A stretch of 64,000 nucleotides of DNA from UBA2033 sp035345875 (GCA_035345875.1 DAORDH010000007.1:98659-162658); one strand, 5' to 3'. Shown: positions 53,337 to 63,980, counted from the stretch's first letter. Notes: generated from the letters alone by a model not told the origin. A program made the numbers and translations.

Positions 53337-53766
53337 TGAGCATATGTAAGTTTTCCAGATTCTGTCTGAATTTTGTGGTAAGTTCATTTATGTCCTCGCT
53401 GAGCATGTCTATATCCCATGGTTTCTCCACATAACGACTGAGTCCTCCATGATTGATAGCTCGTATAGCAGAATCAAGTCCTGCCTGCCCAGTAAGCAGA
53501 ATCTTAATTGCATCAGGTAGTTTCTTATGAATCTCTTCAAGAAATCTATCCCCTTTCATATTTGGCATCACTTGATCGGAAATAATCAATTCGATTACTT
53601 CTCCACTGTTGTGAATTTCGTCAATCAAAGCGAGCGCACTCTCTGCACTATCTGCCACTTCTATATAATGAGTATCCCCGAATCGTTGTAATAATTGTTC
53701 TCGAAGTGTTTCAAGAACCGATACTTCATCATCGACACATATAAAATAACCTTTAGGTTTAACCAT
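53263..53766 (-). CDS. Response regulator, receiver domain only
   Basis: Protein of 167 aa. REC with FICVDDEVSVLETLREQ, phospho-Asp in LIISDQVMPNMKGD, Thr in ILLTGQAG and Lys in VEKPWDI. C-terminal coiled coil (NLENLHMLNELNKKILELER) is without a DNA-binding or enzyme domain. Similar N-terminus to the REC part of the GGDEF protein at 1848-2969. Kinase partner unknown. Confidence 0.92.
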   Translation of the reverse strand: MVKPKGYFICVDDEVSVLETLREQLLQRFGDTHYIEVADSAESALALIDEIHNSGEVIELIISDQVMPNMKGDRFLEEIHKKLPDAIKILLTGQAGLDSAIRAINHGGLSRYVEKPWDIDMLSEDINELTTKFRQNLENLHMLNELNKKILELERENEALKSSHDSE

Positions 53767-53906
53767 ATTTGATTCTGCTTTGCAATTCTATTGAAAATAT
53801 TTATACTGATAAGTCCATTGAAAAATCTTGAGTCTGCTTCAAATTAGTAAAAAAGATATTGCCTAATCTTTTACATCTCAAGACTTTTCTGGATTTAAAG
53901 TCAAGT

Positions 53907-54593
53907 TTAGAAGTATTTTCCTAAAATTTCAATTCCTTTTTCTTTGTATCCGATATCCTCAATTCTGTGTTCTGGTTTTGGCTCTCGGTTCATCATCCAT
54001 TCTAATTGCTCTTTTGCCTTCGCTTTTTGTCCTATATCGATGTAGATTTCAGCCAAATAGAGTCGGTTATTGAAAAATTCTGGTCCTAATTCGACTGCTT
54101 TTTCCAAGTGTTGGAGTGCTTTTGTTTTATTTCCAACAGAAATCGGCCAGCCTGGAGCTTGGTGATAAATTCTACCAAGTGCTCTATGAGGACCACCAAA
54201 GAAGAATTTTTCATTTTCTTTGAGAACGATTTCATAGCTTCTTTTCATTGGGTCAATAGAAGAAAGGGATGCCATCATACCTCGGCAAAGACCAAGCATT
54301 CCCACGTTGGAAGCATACCAGAAATTCCCATAAATAGCTTTTGGGTTCATGGTAATCGCTTCTTTTCCATAGTTCACACCATGTTCATAATAGAGCTCTT
54401 GTTTTTTTGAATTTGCAGTTTCAAATAAGCCTTTATAAAAATAAGCACTTGAAAGTTTACCGCAAATAATATCCATATCTGGGTTTGATGCTTTTAATTC
54501 TAAAAGCTTATTAATTGCCTTATCCAGATTCCCGTCTGTTTCTCTTTTATCAATGAATTCATTGACTTCCTTTAACATTTCCAACATGTTCAC
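53907..54593 (-). CDS. TPR-like repeat protein
   Basis: Protein of 228 aa. Helical repeats (LDKAINKLLELKASNPDMDI; YFYKGLFETANSKKQE; LQHLEKAVELGPEFFNNRLY; LAEIYIDIGQKAKAKEQLEW). No signal peptide. It begins 5 bp after the glycogen phosphorylase gene and is probably in one operon with it. It may bind other proteins. A conserved patch FFGGPHRALGRIYHQAPGW suggests an RMD1-type or leptospiral family. Confidence 0.78.
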   Translation of the reverse strand: MNMLEMLKEVNEFIDKRETDGNLDKAINKLLELKASNPDMDIICGKLSSAYFYKGLFETANSKKQELYYEHGVNYGKEAITMNPKAIYGNFWYASNVGMLGLCRGMMASLSSIDPMKRSYEIVLKENEKFFFGGPHRALGRIYHQAPGWPISVGNKTKALQHLEKAVELGPEFFNNRLYLAEIYIDIGQKAKAKEQLEWMMNREPKPEHRIEDIGYKEKGIEILGKYF

Positions 54594-54598
54594 TTCCT

Positions 54599-57118
54599 TT
54601 ATTTTCTATGTATTGTATATTTTAATGGTGGGGTTTTCACTTCTACTGGTTTCACATTCCAAATTTCATCTGCATACTCTTGAATGGTTCGATCAGAAGA
54701 AAACTTTCCAATTCTCGCAACATTCAAAATAGATTTTTTAGTCCAAAGGTTCTGATCTTTAAATTCACTCGATACAACTCTCTGACAAGCTGAATACGAA
54801 TCAAAGTCTGCCATGAGTAAATAATTATCCTGATGAACTAGATTATCATAAATTGGTCTAAATAAATTTGCATTCGACATACAGAAAAAGTTTTCTTTGA
54901 TGAGAGTCATAATTCTCTGTAACTCATTGCTTCTTTCTATGTATTCCATTGGGTGATATCCTCTCGATTTAATATCTAATACTTCGTGAGCCTTGAGCCC
55001 GAAGATATAAATATTTTCCGATCCCACCTCTTCCATAATTTCAACGTTTGCTCCGTCTAACGTTCCAATGGTCAAGGCTCCATTTAACGCAAACTTCATA
55101 TTACCCGTTCCAGACGCTTCTGTTCCAGCAGTTGAAATTTGTTCTGAAAGATCACTCGCGGGGAAAACATTTTCAGCAAGTGACACTCGATAGTTTGGTA
55201 AAAATACAACTTTGATTCTACCATTTACCTTTGGATCATTATTTACAATGTTACCAACCGCATTGATAAAACGAATAATAAGTTTTGCCATATAGTATCC
55301 AGGAGCCGCCTTACCAGCAAAAATAAAAGTGCGTGGAACAATTTCTTTGTATGGATTCTCTTGTATTCGAATGTATAATGCAATTACATGAAGAATATTG
55401 AGCAATTGTCTTTTATATTCATGAAAACGTTTAATTTGCACATCGAAAATTGAGTTTACATCCACTACGATGCCGGTATCATTTAAAATAATTTTTGCAA
55501 GTCTTTCTTTATTTGCCTTTTTTATACGTCTCCATTCCGATTCGAAATCTGGATCTGTTGCATATGCCTCTAGTCCGCGCAGCTGCTTTAAATCTGTGGC
55601 AAATCCATCTCCAATCTTACTTGCAATCAGAGATGAAAGCTGTGTATTCGCTTTGAGTAAAAATCTTCTCTGTGTAATTCCATTTGTTTTATTATTAAAT
55701 TTTTCTGGCCAAAGCTTATAGAAGCCAGGAAATACTAAGGTCTTTAACAACTCTGAGTGAAGTGCAGCAACCCCATTTACACTATGGCTACCGATAACAG
55801 ATAGATTTGCCATGCGAAGAAGTTTATCAGGTCCTTCATGAAAAACAGATACCTGAGTGATTTCTTGATCATTTAATTTGCCTGTTGAACGTGCTTCGTT
55901 TAAAAAGCGATAGTTGATCTCGTTGATAATCTGTGCATGACGAGGAAGCAAGAACTCAATTAAGCTTACTTTCCATGTCTCTAACGCTTCTGGCAAAACT
56001 GTGTGGTTGGTATATGCAAATACTTTTGTAGTTATATCCCAAGCTTTACCCCACTCTAATTTTTCCTCATCCATTAGAATACGCATTAACTCAGGGATAG
56101 CGATACTTGGGTGCGTATCGTTTAATTGGATTGCTACTTCATCTGGAAAACGATCAAAGTCTGTATTAAATCTTTTGTAACGATTTATAATATCTAAAAG
56201 ACTGGAAGCAACCATAAAGTATTGCTGCTTGAGGCGTAAAATCTTTCCTTGCTCAGTCGTATCATTTGGATATAAAACCTTGGAAATATTTTCTGTCTTT
56301 TGTTTATCTTCTACTGCTTTTAAATAATCACCATGGTTAAAATAATCGAAATTAAATTCTTCTGAAGCCTTTGCAACCCACAGACGAAGATTATTTACAG
56401 TCGTTGTATTGTAGCCAGGCACCGAATAATCATGTGCTTCTGCGATAATAGTCTCTTGTGGAATCCAAACAGACATGAGTTTTCCGGTTGGGTCAATTCT
56501 AGTTTCCACATGTCCATAAAAATGAACAGGATACACAACCTCATGTCGAATAATTTCCCAAGGATTTCCACTTTTATGAAGCCAAGCATCTGGCTTTTCA
56601 ATTTGAGCGCCATTTTCGATATGTTGGTTAAAGATTCCATATTCATAGCGGATGCCATAACCGTATCCAGGTAGATTTAAAGTAGAGAGAGAATCCATGA
56701 AGCATGCGGCTAATCGACCTAAACCCCCATTCCCTAATCCTGCATCGGGTTCATATTCGACTATTTCATGTAAATCATACCCAAAATCAGCTAATACTTC
56801 TTCCAATAAGTTCTGAATTCCAAGATTAATCATTGCATTCGATAAAGTTCTACCGATTAAAAATTCAAGAGATAGGTAATAGACACGTTTAGGATTTTTT
56901 GCCCTATAATTGGACTGAGTCTCATTGAGACGATCTACAATAATATCGCGAACTGTAAAGCTAAGAGCTTCGTAAATATCTTGCTTTTTTGTATTATTTC
57001 TATGTTTACCGACCGTATATTCTAAATGATGTGCAAATGCTCTTTCGAGATTTTCTTTATTAATGATTGGTTCTCTATCCATTAAATCCCATAGTTTATC
57101 ATTGTTATTACTAATCAT
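54599..57118 (-). CDS. glgP: Glycogen/starch phosphorylase
   Basis: Protein of about 840 aa that releases glucose-1-phosphate from alpha-1,4-glucan. Features: YLSLEFLIGRTLSNAM, GLGNGGLGRLAACFMDSL, EIQLNDTHPSIA-type site, and PLP Lys in GTEASGTGNMKFALNG. Full length for the family. Two adjacent ATGs exist at 57121 and 57118; the RBS aagagg is better spaced from the second. Confidence 0.95.
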   Translation of the reverse strand: MISNNNDKLWDLMDREPIINKENLERAFAHHLEYTVGKHRNNTKKQDIYEALSFTVRDIIVDRLNETQSNYRAKNPKRVYYLSLEFLIGRTLSNAMINLGIQNLLEEVLADFGYDLHEIVEYEPDAGLGNGGLGRLAACFMDSLSTLNLPGYGYGIRYEYGIFNQHIENGAQIEKPDAWLHKSGNPWEIIRHEVVYPVHFYGHVETRIDPTGKLMSVWIPQETIIAEAHDYSVPGYNTTTVNNLRLWVAKASEEFNFDYFNHGDYLKAVEDKQKTENISKVLYPNDTTEQGKILRLKQQYFMVASSLLDIINRYKRFNTDFDRFPDEVAIQLNDTHPSIAIPELMRILMDEEKLEWGKAWDITTKVFAYTNHTVLPEALETWKVSLIEFLLPRHAQIINEINYRFLNEARSTGKLNDQEITQVSVFHEGPDKLLRMANLSVIGSHSVNGVAALHSELLKTLVFPGFYKLWPEKFNNKTNGITQRRFLLKANTQLSSLIASKIGDGFATDLKQLRGLEAYATDPDFESEWRRIKKANKERLAKIILNDTGIVVDVNSIFDVQIKRFHEYKRQLLNILHVIALYIRIQENPYKEIVPRTFIFAGKAAPGYYMAKLIIRFINAVGNIVNNDPKVNGRIKVVFLPNYRVSLAENVFPASDLSEQISTAGTEASGTGNMKFALNGALTIGTLDGANVEIMEEVGSENIYIFGLKAHEVLDIKSRGYHPMEYIERSNELQRIMTLIKENFFCMSNANLFRPIYDNLVHQDNYLLMADFDSYSACQRVVSSEFKDQNLWTKKSILNVARIGKFSSDRTIQEYADEIWNVKPVEVKTPPLKYTIHRK

Positions 57119-57343
57119 CATTACCTCTTGTTGGATTTTTTTAATCTCTTGATGGTTGTAGAATCAAATTCATCTAGAAATTTTTATAATTATCAGTGTA
57201 ATTCAGTCAGCCTTTCTTTAACATGCAAGTGATTTTTAATTTTTGCAAAAATATTTATTTTTTAGTTGCTCAGTTCTTTCAAATTAGTATCGTTTTAAGT
57301 CTTGCTCAAAATTTTTTTTGTTTATACGATTCGCAGACTGACT

Positions 57344-58975
57344 ATGAAAAAACTTTTATTACTTTTATTGGTAGCGCTTTGGTCTCCAGCCTTATTTGCA
57401 CAAGTATGGACTCCACCGGGTGTAAATAGTAGACCTACAAGCGATACAATCACTTTTGACTTTGGTATAAATCAATACAACAAAGATACCTATCTCTATC
57501 TTGCCCCTGGACTCAATATGAATTTTAATAATAAGTGGGGCTTCTCGATGCAGCTTCCGGTCAATTTGCTTCTATACGACGCAGAACCCAAAACTCCGGG
57601 CTCTAAAATAGGCCAAGTTCGCTCTATCGATTACGATTCAAAGTCAGACTATCAAAGAATTTTAAATAATTTTTGGATTGGAAACTTCGGAGTCTATAAA
57701 CCGAAAGAAATCACCTACTCTCTTTTTCTAGGTCGAATGTATGATGGTTATATCGGGCATGGAACTATTGTGAATCGTTATGTAAACAACCAAAGAATTG
57801 ATGTATATAAGTTAGGAGTAATGGCTGACATTAATACAGATTACGGCGGTGTTCAGGTCTTTACAAATTCAATTTACGATCGTAAAGAAGTAAACGCAGG
57901 TCGTGCTTATATTCGACCCTTCGGGATTATTACAGGAATAATGGACCTGTTCTCAGGAAAGAAAAATGTAGCCATGCTTGTCGCAAATGGAAATGTTTTT
58001 GATGATGTTGGCAGAAAAAAAGTAAACGAAGAAATTAACTCCAATGAGGAAGTAGAACGTTATGTGGAAGTAGAGACAGACCCAAAAACAGGAGAAAAGA
58101 AAGAAGTAGAAAAAACTGCTCCCAAAAAAGAGCGAAATCTAGAAAAAGAGGAAACCCCACCTACGAATAAGATCTTTGACTTAAACAGATTTGCACTTGG
58201 GTTTACTTCTGCCTATGACGGAACGGCTCCCACAGCACTCGATGTAGATACAACAGGAAGCATTCGATTTGATAAAGACAATAATGCAAAAGTAAAATCA
58301 ACCAAACGACAAGGAATCGAAGGATATGATGCAGAATTTAAAATTTTTAGCACTGATACTTTTGAATTAACTCCGTATGCAGATTACAATCGAATCAAAA
58401 ACGTTCAAAATGCTATAGGACGACATTATGGAATCATAGCAAAGATAGGTCCAAGAGATATCAATGTAACAATTCGTCCAGAATACAGAGTGATGAGTGC
58501 AAATTATATTCCAATGTATTTTGATTCTTTTTACGAAATCGAAAGATACCAAGCAAATTTAGATACAAATTTCCCTTATACAAAATATGAGTTTCTTCAA
58601 AATAAACCAGTCGATGGTCCAACCGTTAGAGGATATTATAATACTCTCATCGTGAATATCTATCGAGTTGGGTTTGAAGCAAATTATGAAGATTATACTG
58701 GTAAAAATAATTCCAGAGTTTTTCTTGGTGCTTATATACCATTTGGAACCCTATTTCGCTTATCGGCTTTTTATACAAAGAAAGGTTTTGATAAATCAAA
58801 AGAAGCATTTAAACTAGATGATAAAGCGCAAGGCGCAATAGAAGTAGCAATAAATCTAGGTCCTATTACTATAAAGCTACAAGATAGAAGACGATGGGTT
58901 TTAGATAGCACAACAAATCAATTCACTGCTAAAGACGAGAGGATGATATTATTCTCTGGGGGCACAGCATTTTAA
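57344..58975 (+). CDS. Putative outer-membrane barrel protein
   Basis: Protein of 543 aa from the ATG at 57344, where the signal peptide KKLLLLLLVALWSPALFA begins; the frame runs 14 codons further up without a signal. Beta-strand pattern with many aromatic residues throughout (LNMNFNNKWGFSMQLPVNLL; TYSLFLGRMYDGYIGH; VGFEANYEDYTGKNNSRVFL) and an acidic insert near 225-275 (EEINSNEEVERYVEVE). No family recognised. Confidence 0.75.
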   Translation: MKKLLLLLLVALWSPALFAQVWTPPGVNSRPTSDTITFDFGINQYNKDTYLYLAPGLNMNFNNKWGFSMQLPVNLLLYDAEPKTPGSKIGQVRSIDYDSKSDYQRILNNFWIGNFGVYKPKEITYSLFLGRMYDGYIGHGTIVNRYVNNQRIDVYKLGVMADINTDYGGVQVFTNSIYDRKEVNAGRAYIRPFGIITGIMDLFSGKKNVAMLVANGNVFDDVGRKKVNEEINSNEEVERYVEVETDPKTGEKKEVEKTAPKKERNLEKEETPPTNKIFDLNRFALGFTSAYDGTAPTALDVDTTGSIRFDKDNNAKVKSTKRQGIEGYDAEFKIFSTDTFELTPYADYNRIKNVQNAIGRHYGIIAKIGPRDINVTIRPEYRVMSANYIPMYFDSFYEIERYQANLDTNFPYTKYEFLQNKPVDGPTVRGYYNTLIVNIYRVGFEANYEDYTGKNNSRVFLGAYIPFGTLFRLSAFYTKKGFDKSKEAFKLDDKAQGAIEVAINLGPITIKLQDRRRWVLDSTTNQFTAKDERMILFSGGTAF

Positions 58976-59199
58976 TAAAAGAATATCACAGTATTATCGA
59001 AGATTCATATAGTAAAAATACATCAATAAGGCAAAATTCTTGGTTTATTGAAAAATATCTTTTTTATAGTTGAAGCTTTGTATTCTTTCTTTAGTCTTTT
59101 CCTTTATAGCAACATAACATGAATGTTTTCGTGAATCAATTTTCATTTAGATTCTATGATTTCATTTTATGAGCTGTAAAAATAAAGGAGACAAAGACT

Positions 59200-62100
59200 A
59201 TGAGAATAAAAATATTCTTAGTTATAACTAGCTTAGTCTTCGCGATAGGATGTTCAAAGAAGGAAAAAAAGTATTTACCTTTCTCGATGAATAATTCAGT
59301 AAATGCGCCTAACGCGAATGCTAGCACAAATGTAACAGGAGCCACACTGTCACAAATCCGTGTATCACCAGAAACTACATCAATTGCTTTAAATACACAT
59401 GCAAATTTCACTGCGACAGGCGTTTATTCAGACGGGACAACAAAAGACATCACACAAGACTGTGATTGGAGTGTAAAAACAGAAACAGACAAAGTATCAA
59501 ATGTTAGCTCAAAAAAAGGTAGATTTCTAGGATCATCCGCGACCTCATCTCCTGCAACTATAAGTGCAGCATCCGGATCTATTTCGGGCGATGCAAATTT
59601 AACCGTTACGAATGCAACACTACAATCGATTCAAATTTCCTCGGTGCCTAATTTAACACCCGGTGGAAGTGTTCAGTATATCGCAACTGGTATCTTTTCA
59701 GATGGAACAACACAAGACGTTAGTTCTTTGGTAACTTGGTCTTCTAGCAATAGTTCCAGTGTAACCATTAACCCAGAGACTGGAGTAGGAACAGGTGGTT
59801 CTAGTGTAGGTATGTCCACAATCACTGCAACTTTAACTTCTCCTTCTACTTTCCCTTCTGTTTCGAATGGTGGGTCAAGCACAACAAATACTGCATTAAC
59901 AAGTGTAGCCGTATCTTCTATTACTGTTACTGGAGCAGCAACTGTTGGAGCAGGATTAACTACAAACTATTACGCAAGTGTGCTCTATACAGATGGAACA
60001 TCTTCTGACATCACAACACAAGCAACTTGGTCAACAGCAAACACTACAACTGCCTCTGTGAATAACAATACTGGTAGCAAAGGGATTGTGACAGGGATCG
60101 CTGCGGGAACAAATACTGTTCAAGTATCCTATTTAGGTCTCACTGGATCTAAAAATATTACAGTATCAGCAAGTCTCACTGTATCTTCTGTAAGCGTGTC
60201 TCCATCTAGCAAATCTTTTGCAAAGGGAACTACAACTCAATTTACAGCAACAGCTACTTATTCAGACGGTTCAACTGCTGATGTATCTAACTCAGCTGTA
60301 TGGTCTTCTTCCAATAACTCAATTGCAACTGTAAATACCTCTGTAACAACAGGCGGTCTTGCACAAGCTGTAGCAGTCGGTAGTGCAACTATCACAGCCT
60401 CTACTGGCGGTAAGTCAGGAACTGCTTCCGCAACTGTAACTGCTGCTGTTCTTCAATCAATTGCAATTGATACAAATGCATCGGTTGCCAAAGGAACTAC
60501 AAAGCAATTTACTGCAATTGGAACTTACTCTGATGGTTCCACATTAGATATAACTACTTCAGTAACATGGAGTTCTTCTTCAACACCTAACGTTACCGTT
60601 AGTAACACAACTGGAACAAAAGGTCTGGCAACAGGTGTTGCGATGGGATCAAGCACAATCCAAGCTACACTCAGTGGAATTACAAGCAACAGTTCTACTT
60701 TGACAATAACAGCTGCAACACTTTCTTTCATTGCAATTGGCGGTGGTGTTTCGATTGATAATGGTGCATCGAATCAATACTCGGCAACTGGAACTTATTC
60801 AGATGGAAGCACTCAAGACTTAACCTCTCTTGTAACTTGGAATTCTGCCTCTACCTCTGTTGCAACAATCAGTAACGCAGTTGCGGACAAAGGGATTGCA
60901 TACGGTATTGATGTTGGAACGTCAGGAATTACAGCAACTTTAGCAAATGGCGTAAATGGAATTGTAACAGGAAACGGAGGAACAGTAACTAGTAACACAT
61001 CTACTTTAACAGTTAACGTTCCAAACACTGGTGTAGCAGATACAACAGCTCCATATTTAGCTATTGCAACCGACATTACAGCGTCCGGAGCAAATGTTTC
61101 TACTATCTTAGTTAAGTTCTCCGAATCAGTTCAATCTGGTGGTGGAGTAAATGCTGCTGACTTAGCGGCAAACTATACAGTAAGCAGTGCAACAATTGGA
61201 TCAGTTGTTAAAGTAACTTCAACTACTTATAAACTTGTCCTTACATCTCTACTTACTTCTGGAACACAATATACAATAACAGCGGATAACGGTTCATTCT
61301 CCGGTGGTCAAGCAATCAAGGATATTGCAGGCAATAGCCTAAGCTCTCCAAACGTGCTTACATTTATTGCAGACGATGAAATGAGAATTATCCAAGCGGA
61401 AGCATCTTCAACTTCTCAAATCAAAATTTACTATTCTAGATTAGTAGCTTCCTCTGGAACAGGATCTGGGGCTTGTGCTGATTCTAGCTCTTGTGCTGCT
61501 AAATACTACATCAATCCATCCCTCGGAACAATCAGTAGTGTTTCCGTTTCGGATAACGTAGCAACCTTTACAATCAGTGGATCAACAATGCGTGGTATCG
61601 CCTATACTATCATAGCAGCGAATGGAATCCAAGATGATCCTAGCACAGCACCTGCTGGATTTGATACAGGATCTACAGATGCAATTACAGACTTAGCAGG
61701 ATCTAAGACATTAGTAGGAAATCCAAAAGACAGAATTAGCTTTACTGGAAAAGGAACTGCAGTTAATGATTTTGCGGATGGTTGGTATATGTCTGATCCA
61801 TTTGCAGATGGTTCTGTATTCGCATTTACATTCAAGTTTAAATCTAAAGTGTATGTTGGACCAAATATGTATAACAACACTACTCTCCGTTTTGATACAG
61901 ATGGAAGTAACGTAGTATCCAATACATACAAAATGAAATCTGCTACTTGGAAGTCTTTAACAATCAACTGTCCAAGCACAACAGGTTTTGGATATGGATT
62001 TGATGGATCAAACAACAACAGTTGTGATAGAGATGGATCCGGTGTTCGATATTCTGGCGGTATCTATGAGGAAGGCTTAGTAGGATACACTTCTCTTAAC

Positions 62101-63426
62101 CTTACAGGTGGAGATATTCTTGCTGTCGGTCCAATGATTAACAATGCTACTAACGCATATGTAACACAAGATACAGACAACCAATTAGATATGATGGCAT
62201 TCGCTCTCAGATCTTTCACTGGTGGTGGAAACACGAAGAGTATCCAAGCATACTTCTCAGATGCAAACAACCTTTATATGGGACATGCATCCGATCACGG
62301 AACACAAGCTCCTATCTTAGTTAGAATGCCAGTGACATTCTCTTCTGGAAATATCACGAATATTGATGATGCAAACAATAACTCAAACAACTTAAACCTA
62401 GATGCAACACCTGTTGGTAAACCTACTGGAACTGGAGCTGGATATGTGAACGCTGCCGATGCAATCGGGGTAGATTCTTTCACATCCGTAACATTCAGTG
62501 GTCAAGCAAAACGTATCTACATTGGAAACAGTGTTGGTATTGCTTCTTCGACTGACCTAACTGCATTCGGTTCTGCTGTTACATCTGAGCCTGCAGTTAT
62601 GAAAACACTCGGACAAACAAACCTAGTATTACCAGGTATCAAGTCTGGAGGTTCTTATCCAGAAGGTTTAACAAAGGTAAGCCCAGGACAAAGAGGGGTT
62701 CCATTCCTAAAAGTTCACAATGGTAAACTTTATGCAGCGCGTAACGTTTCTCTCAACAGCTCCCACTCAAATGGAGCAATTACTGAAGGAAATAAAACTC
62801 CAAATTATGCAGAAGTTTATGTTTGTTCTACTCCAAGTGCTGGAACAACAGGAAACAAGTATTGTAACGCAACTGACTGGTCACTTGTATTTACTACTAA
62901 CTCAGCTGTATCCAATGGAACACGCTTTGACAGTTCTAAGTCTGATAACATAGCAATTAGCATGTTTGAAATCTCTCCAACAGGAATGGTTTATTTAGGC
63001 TTTGACTCTCCAAGTGGGTTTAGAGTTTATAGAAATGCAGTGGGAACATCGAGTGATATTACAAATACTGGTTGGACCCAAGAAGGACCAAGTGGTTCCA
63101 AAGAAGGATTTGGAGATGCAACCTACAACAGAATTCAGTCTTCTGTGGTTGTTCAAGACAAGAACAGTGTATACTATACTTACATCACTGTAGGTGGATA
63201 TGACACAACAAATCTTTGGCATAAACCGATCCAAGTTTATCGTCAAGCAGATGATGGAACTGCAAGAGTTGCACTCGGTGATTTTGGAGACAGTAGCTTA
63301 ATGGCTTACATCTCTAAGACTGCATCTAGTGATTCTGCTCGAGCAGCAGCTGCTGCAATCGCCATCTTAGTAGGAGCAATACTTGCAGGACGTTTCTGGA
63401 TCAGCAGAAAATCTTCAGAAGTCTAA
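59200..63426 (+). CDS. Giant Ig-repeat lipoprotein (Lig/Big-domain type)
   Basis: Protein of 1408 aa. Signal and lipobox IKIFLVITSLVFAIGC. Six Big_2 repeats (about 48-605), each with a pattern like 'QFTATGTYSDGSTxDxTxxVTWSS' (short fragments TATGVYSDGTTKDIT, IATGIFSDGTTQDVS, TATATYSDGSTADVS). Then SbsA-type Ig (about 610-725; DTTAPYLAIA, LVKFSESVQSG), another, and a long C-terminal beta region. A final hydrophobic helix AAAAIAILVGAILAG with RKSSEV follows. Leptospiral Lig proteins bind host matrix; here this is only a family analogy. RBS aggag. Confidence 0.88.
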   Translation: MRIKIFLVITSLVFAIGCSKKEKKYLPFSMNNSVNAPNANASTNVTGATLSQIRVSPETTSIALNTHANFTATGVYSDGTTKDITQDCDWSVKTETDKVSNVSSKKGRFLGSSATSSPATISAASGSISGDANLTVTNATLQSIQISSVPNLTPGGSVQYIATGIFSDGTTQDVSSLVTWSSSNSSSVTINPETGVGTGGSSVGMSTITATLTSPSTFPSVSNGGSSTTNTALTSVAVSSITVTGAATVGAGLTTNYYASVLYTDGTSSDITTQATWSTANTTTASVNNNTGSKGIVTGIAAGTNTVQVSYLGLTGSKNITVSASLTVSSVSVSPSSKSFAKGTTTQFTATATYSDGSTADVSNSAVWSSSNNSIATVNTSVTTGGLAQAVAVGSATITASTGGKSGTASATVTAAVLQSIAIDTNASVAKGTTKQFTAIGTYSDGSTLDITTSVTWSSSSTPNVTVSNTTGTKGLATGVAMGSSTIQATLSGITSNSSTLTITAATLSFIAIGGGVSIDNGASNQYSATGTYSDGSTQDLTSLVTWNSASTSVATISNAVADKGIAYGIDVGTSGITATLANGVNGIVTGNGGTVTSNTSTLTVNVPNTGVADTTAPYLAIATDITASGANVSTILVKFSESVQSGGGVNAADLAANYTVSSATIGSVVKVTSTTYKLVLTSLLTSGTQYTITADNGSFSGGQAIKDIAGNSLSSPNVLTFIADDEMRIIQAEASSTSQIKIYYSRLVASSGTGSGACADSSSCAAKYYINPSLGTISSVSVSDNVATFTISGSTMRGIAYTIIAANGIQDDPSTAPAGFDTGSTDAITDLAGSKTLVGNPKDRISFTGKGTAVNDFADGWYMSDPFADGSVFAFTFKFKSKVYVGPNMYNNTTLRFDTDGSNVVSNTYKMKSATWKSLTINCPSTTGFGYGFDGSNNNSCDRDGSGVRYSGGIYEEGLVGYTSLNLTGGDILAVGPMINNATNAYVTQDTDNQLDMMAFALRSFTGGGNTKSIQAYFSDANNLYMGHASDHGTQAPILVRMPVTFSSGNITNIDDANNNSNNLNLDATPVGKPTGTGAGYVNAADAIGVDSFTSVTFSGQAKRIYIGNSVGIASSTDLTAFGSAVTSEPAVMKTLGQTNLVLPGIKSGGSYPEGLTKVSPGQRGVPFLKVHNGKLYAARNVSLNSSHSNGAITEGNKTPNYAEVYVCSTPSAGTTGNKYCNATDWSLVFTTNSAVSNGTRFDSSKSDNIAISMFEISPTGMVYLGFDSPSGFRVYRNAVGTSSDITNTGWTQEGPSGSKEGFGDATYNRIQSSVVVQDKNSVYYTYITVGGYDTTNLWHKPIQVYRQADDGTARVALGDFGDSSLMAYISKTASSDSARAAAAAIAILVGAILAGRFWISRKSSEV

Positions 63427-63448
63427 ACAATTCGACTTTTGATTTTAG

Positions 63449-63474
63449 AAAGCGTGGAGAAATCCACGCTTTTT
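63449..63474 (+). terminator. Rho-independent terminator after the Ig-repeat gene
   Basis: Exact stem aaagcgtgga (63449-63458) with complement (63463-63472), GAAA loop and a T tract. It lies 22 bases past the stop codon. Confidence 0.9.
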
Positions 63475-63545
63475 CTATGCCTAGAGAGGGTTTTAAAAAT
63501 TAGCAAGTCTTCTCATTCAAAATCAGTTAAAAATAATCTCTAAAT

Positions 63546-63869
63546 CTATCTATCTTTTGTGAAACGAACGTCTAGATTGATTGTCTTATCGTAATCAAAG
63601 ATAATACCGCTATCAATAAAAAAAGCAAAAGCATAATTCTTGGAGTAATCATTTTCATCACAAGTCCAATAGCATTTACCATTTTTTTTCCAACTGCTCG
63701 TTTCTTTTGTTTGGAAGGCGAACTTAAGTTCTTCTATCGTTGGGAGTCTCATCCCTAACTCTTCCGATATTTTATTTGCTTCATACCAGTTCATTTGTCC
63801 TTGGTATTCGCTCCACTCTCTAATCGCGTATTTTTTTATTCTTCTTTTTTTCTCAATCATCTTAATCAC
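63546..63869 (-). CDS. DUF1566 (Lcl-like) small protein
   Basis: Protein of 107 aa. MNWYEANKISEELGMRLPTIEELKFAF and CYWTCDENDYSKNYAF form the usual DUF1566 pattern (sequence of 'W.eA...c..lgmRLPt..EL' and 'yWtsde'). No signal peptide at this start. Such domains are common in leptospiral exported proteins, so this may be an incomplete or intracellular one. Isolated gene. Confidence 0.75.
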   Translation of the reverse strand: MIKMIEKKRRIKKYAIREWSEYQGQMNWYEANKISEELGMRLPTIEELKFAFQTKETSSWKKNGKCYWTCDENDYSKNYAFAFFIDSGIIFDYDKTINLDVRFTKDR

Positions 63870-63912
63870 CTGATTTCATTCTAACTGACCCCGAATAGGA
63901 AAAGAGAAGGAA

Positions 63913-63980
63913 CGGAGGGTTTGCCCACCCATCGCCTTATAAGCTCTCCAACAGTCGAGCTATCGCAGGCTATTGATTTT
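63913..63980. repeat. Dispersed 67-bp intergenic repeat, copy B
   Basis: Diverged copy of 36386-36452: cggagg, catcgcc, gctctcc and caggctattgatttt in the same order. It is the last feature of the window. Confidence 0.6.

Noticed and set aside
59500..60950. Tandem DNA repeat or CRISPR-like array in the Ig-repeat gene
   Set aside because: Repetition is at protein level only; the DNA copies are diverged and there are no spacers. No CRISPR array was seen anywhere in the window.
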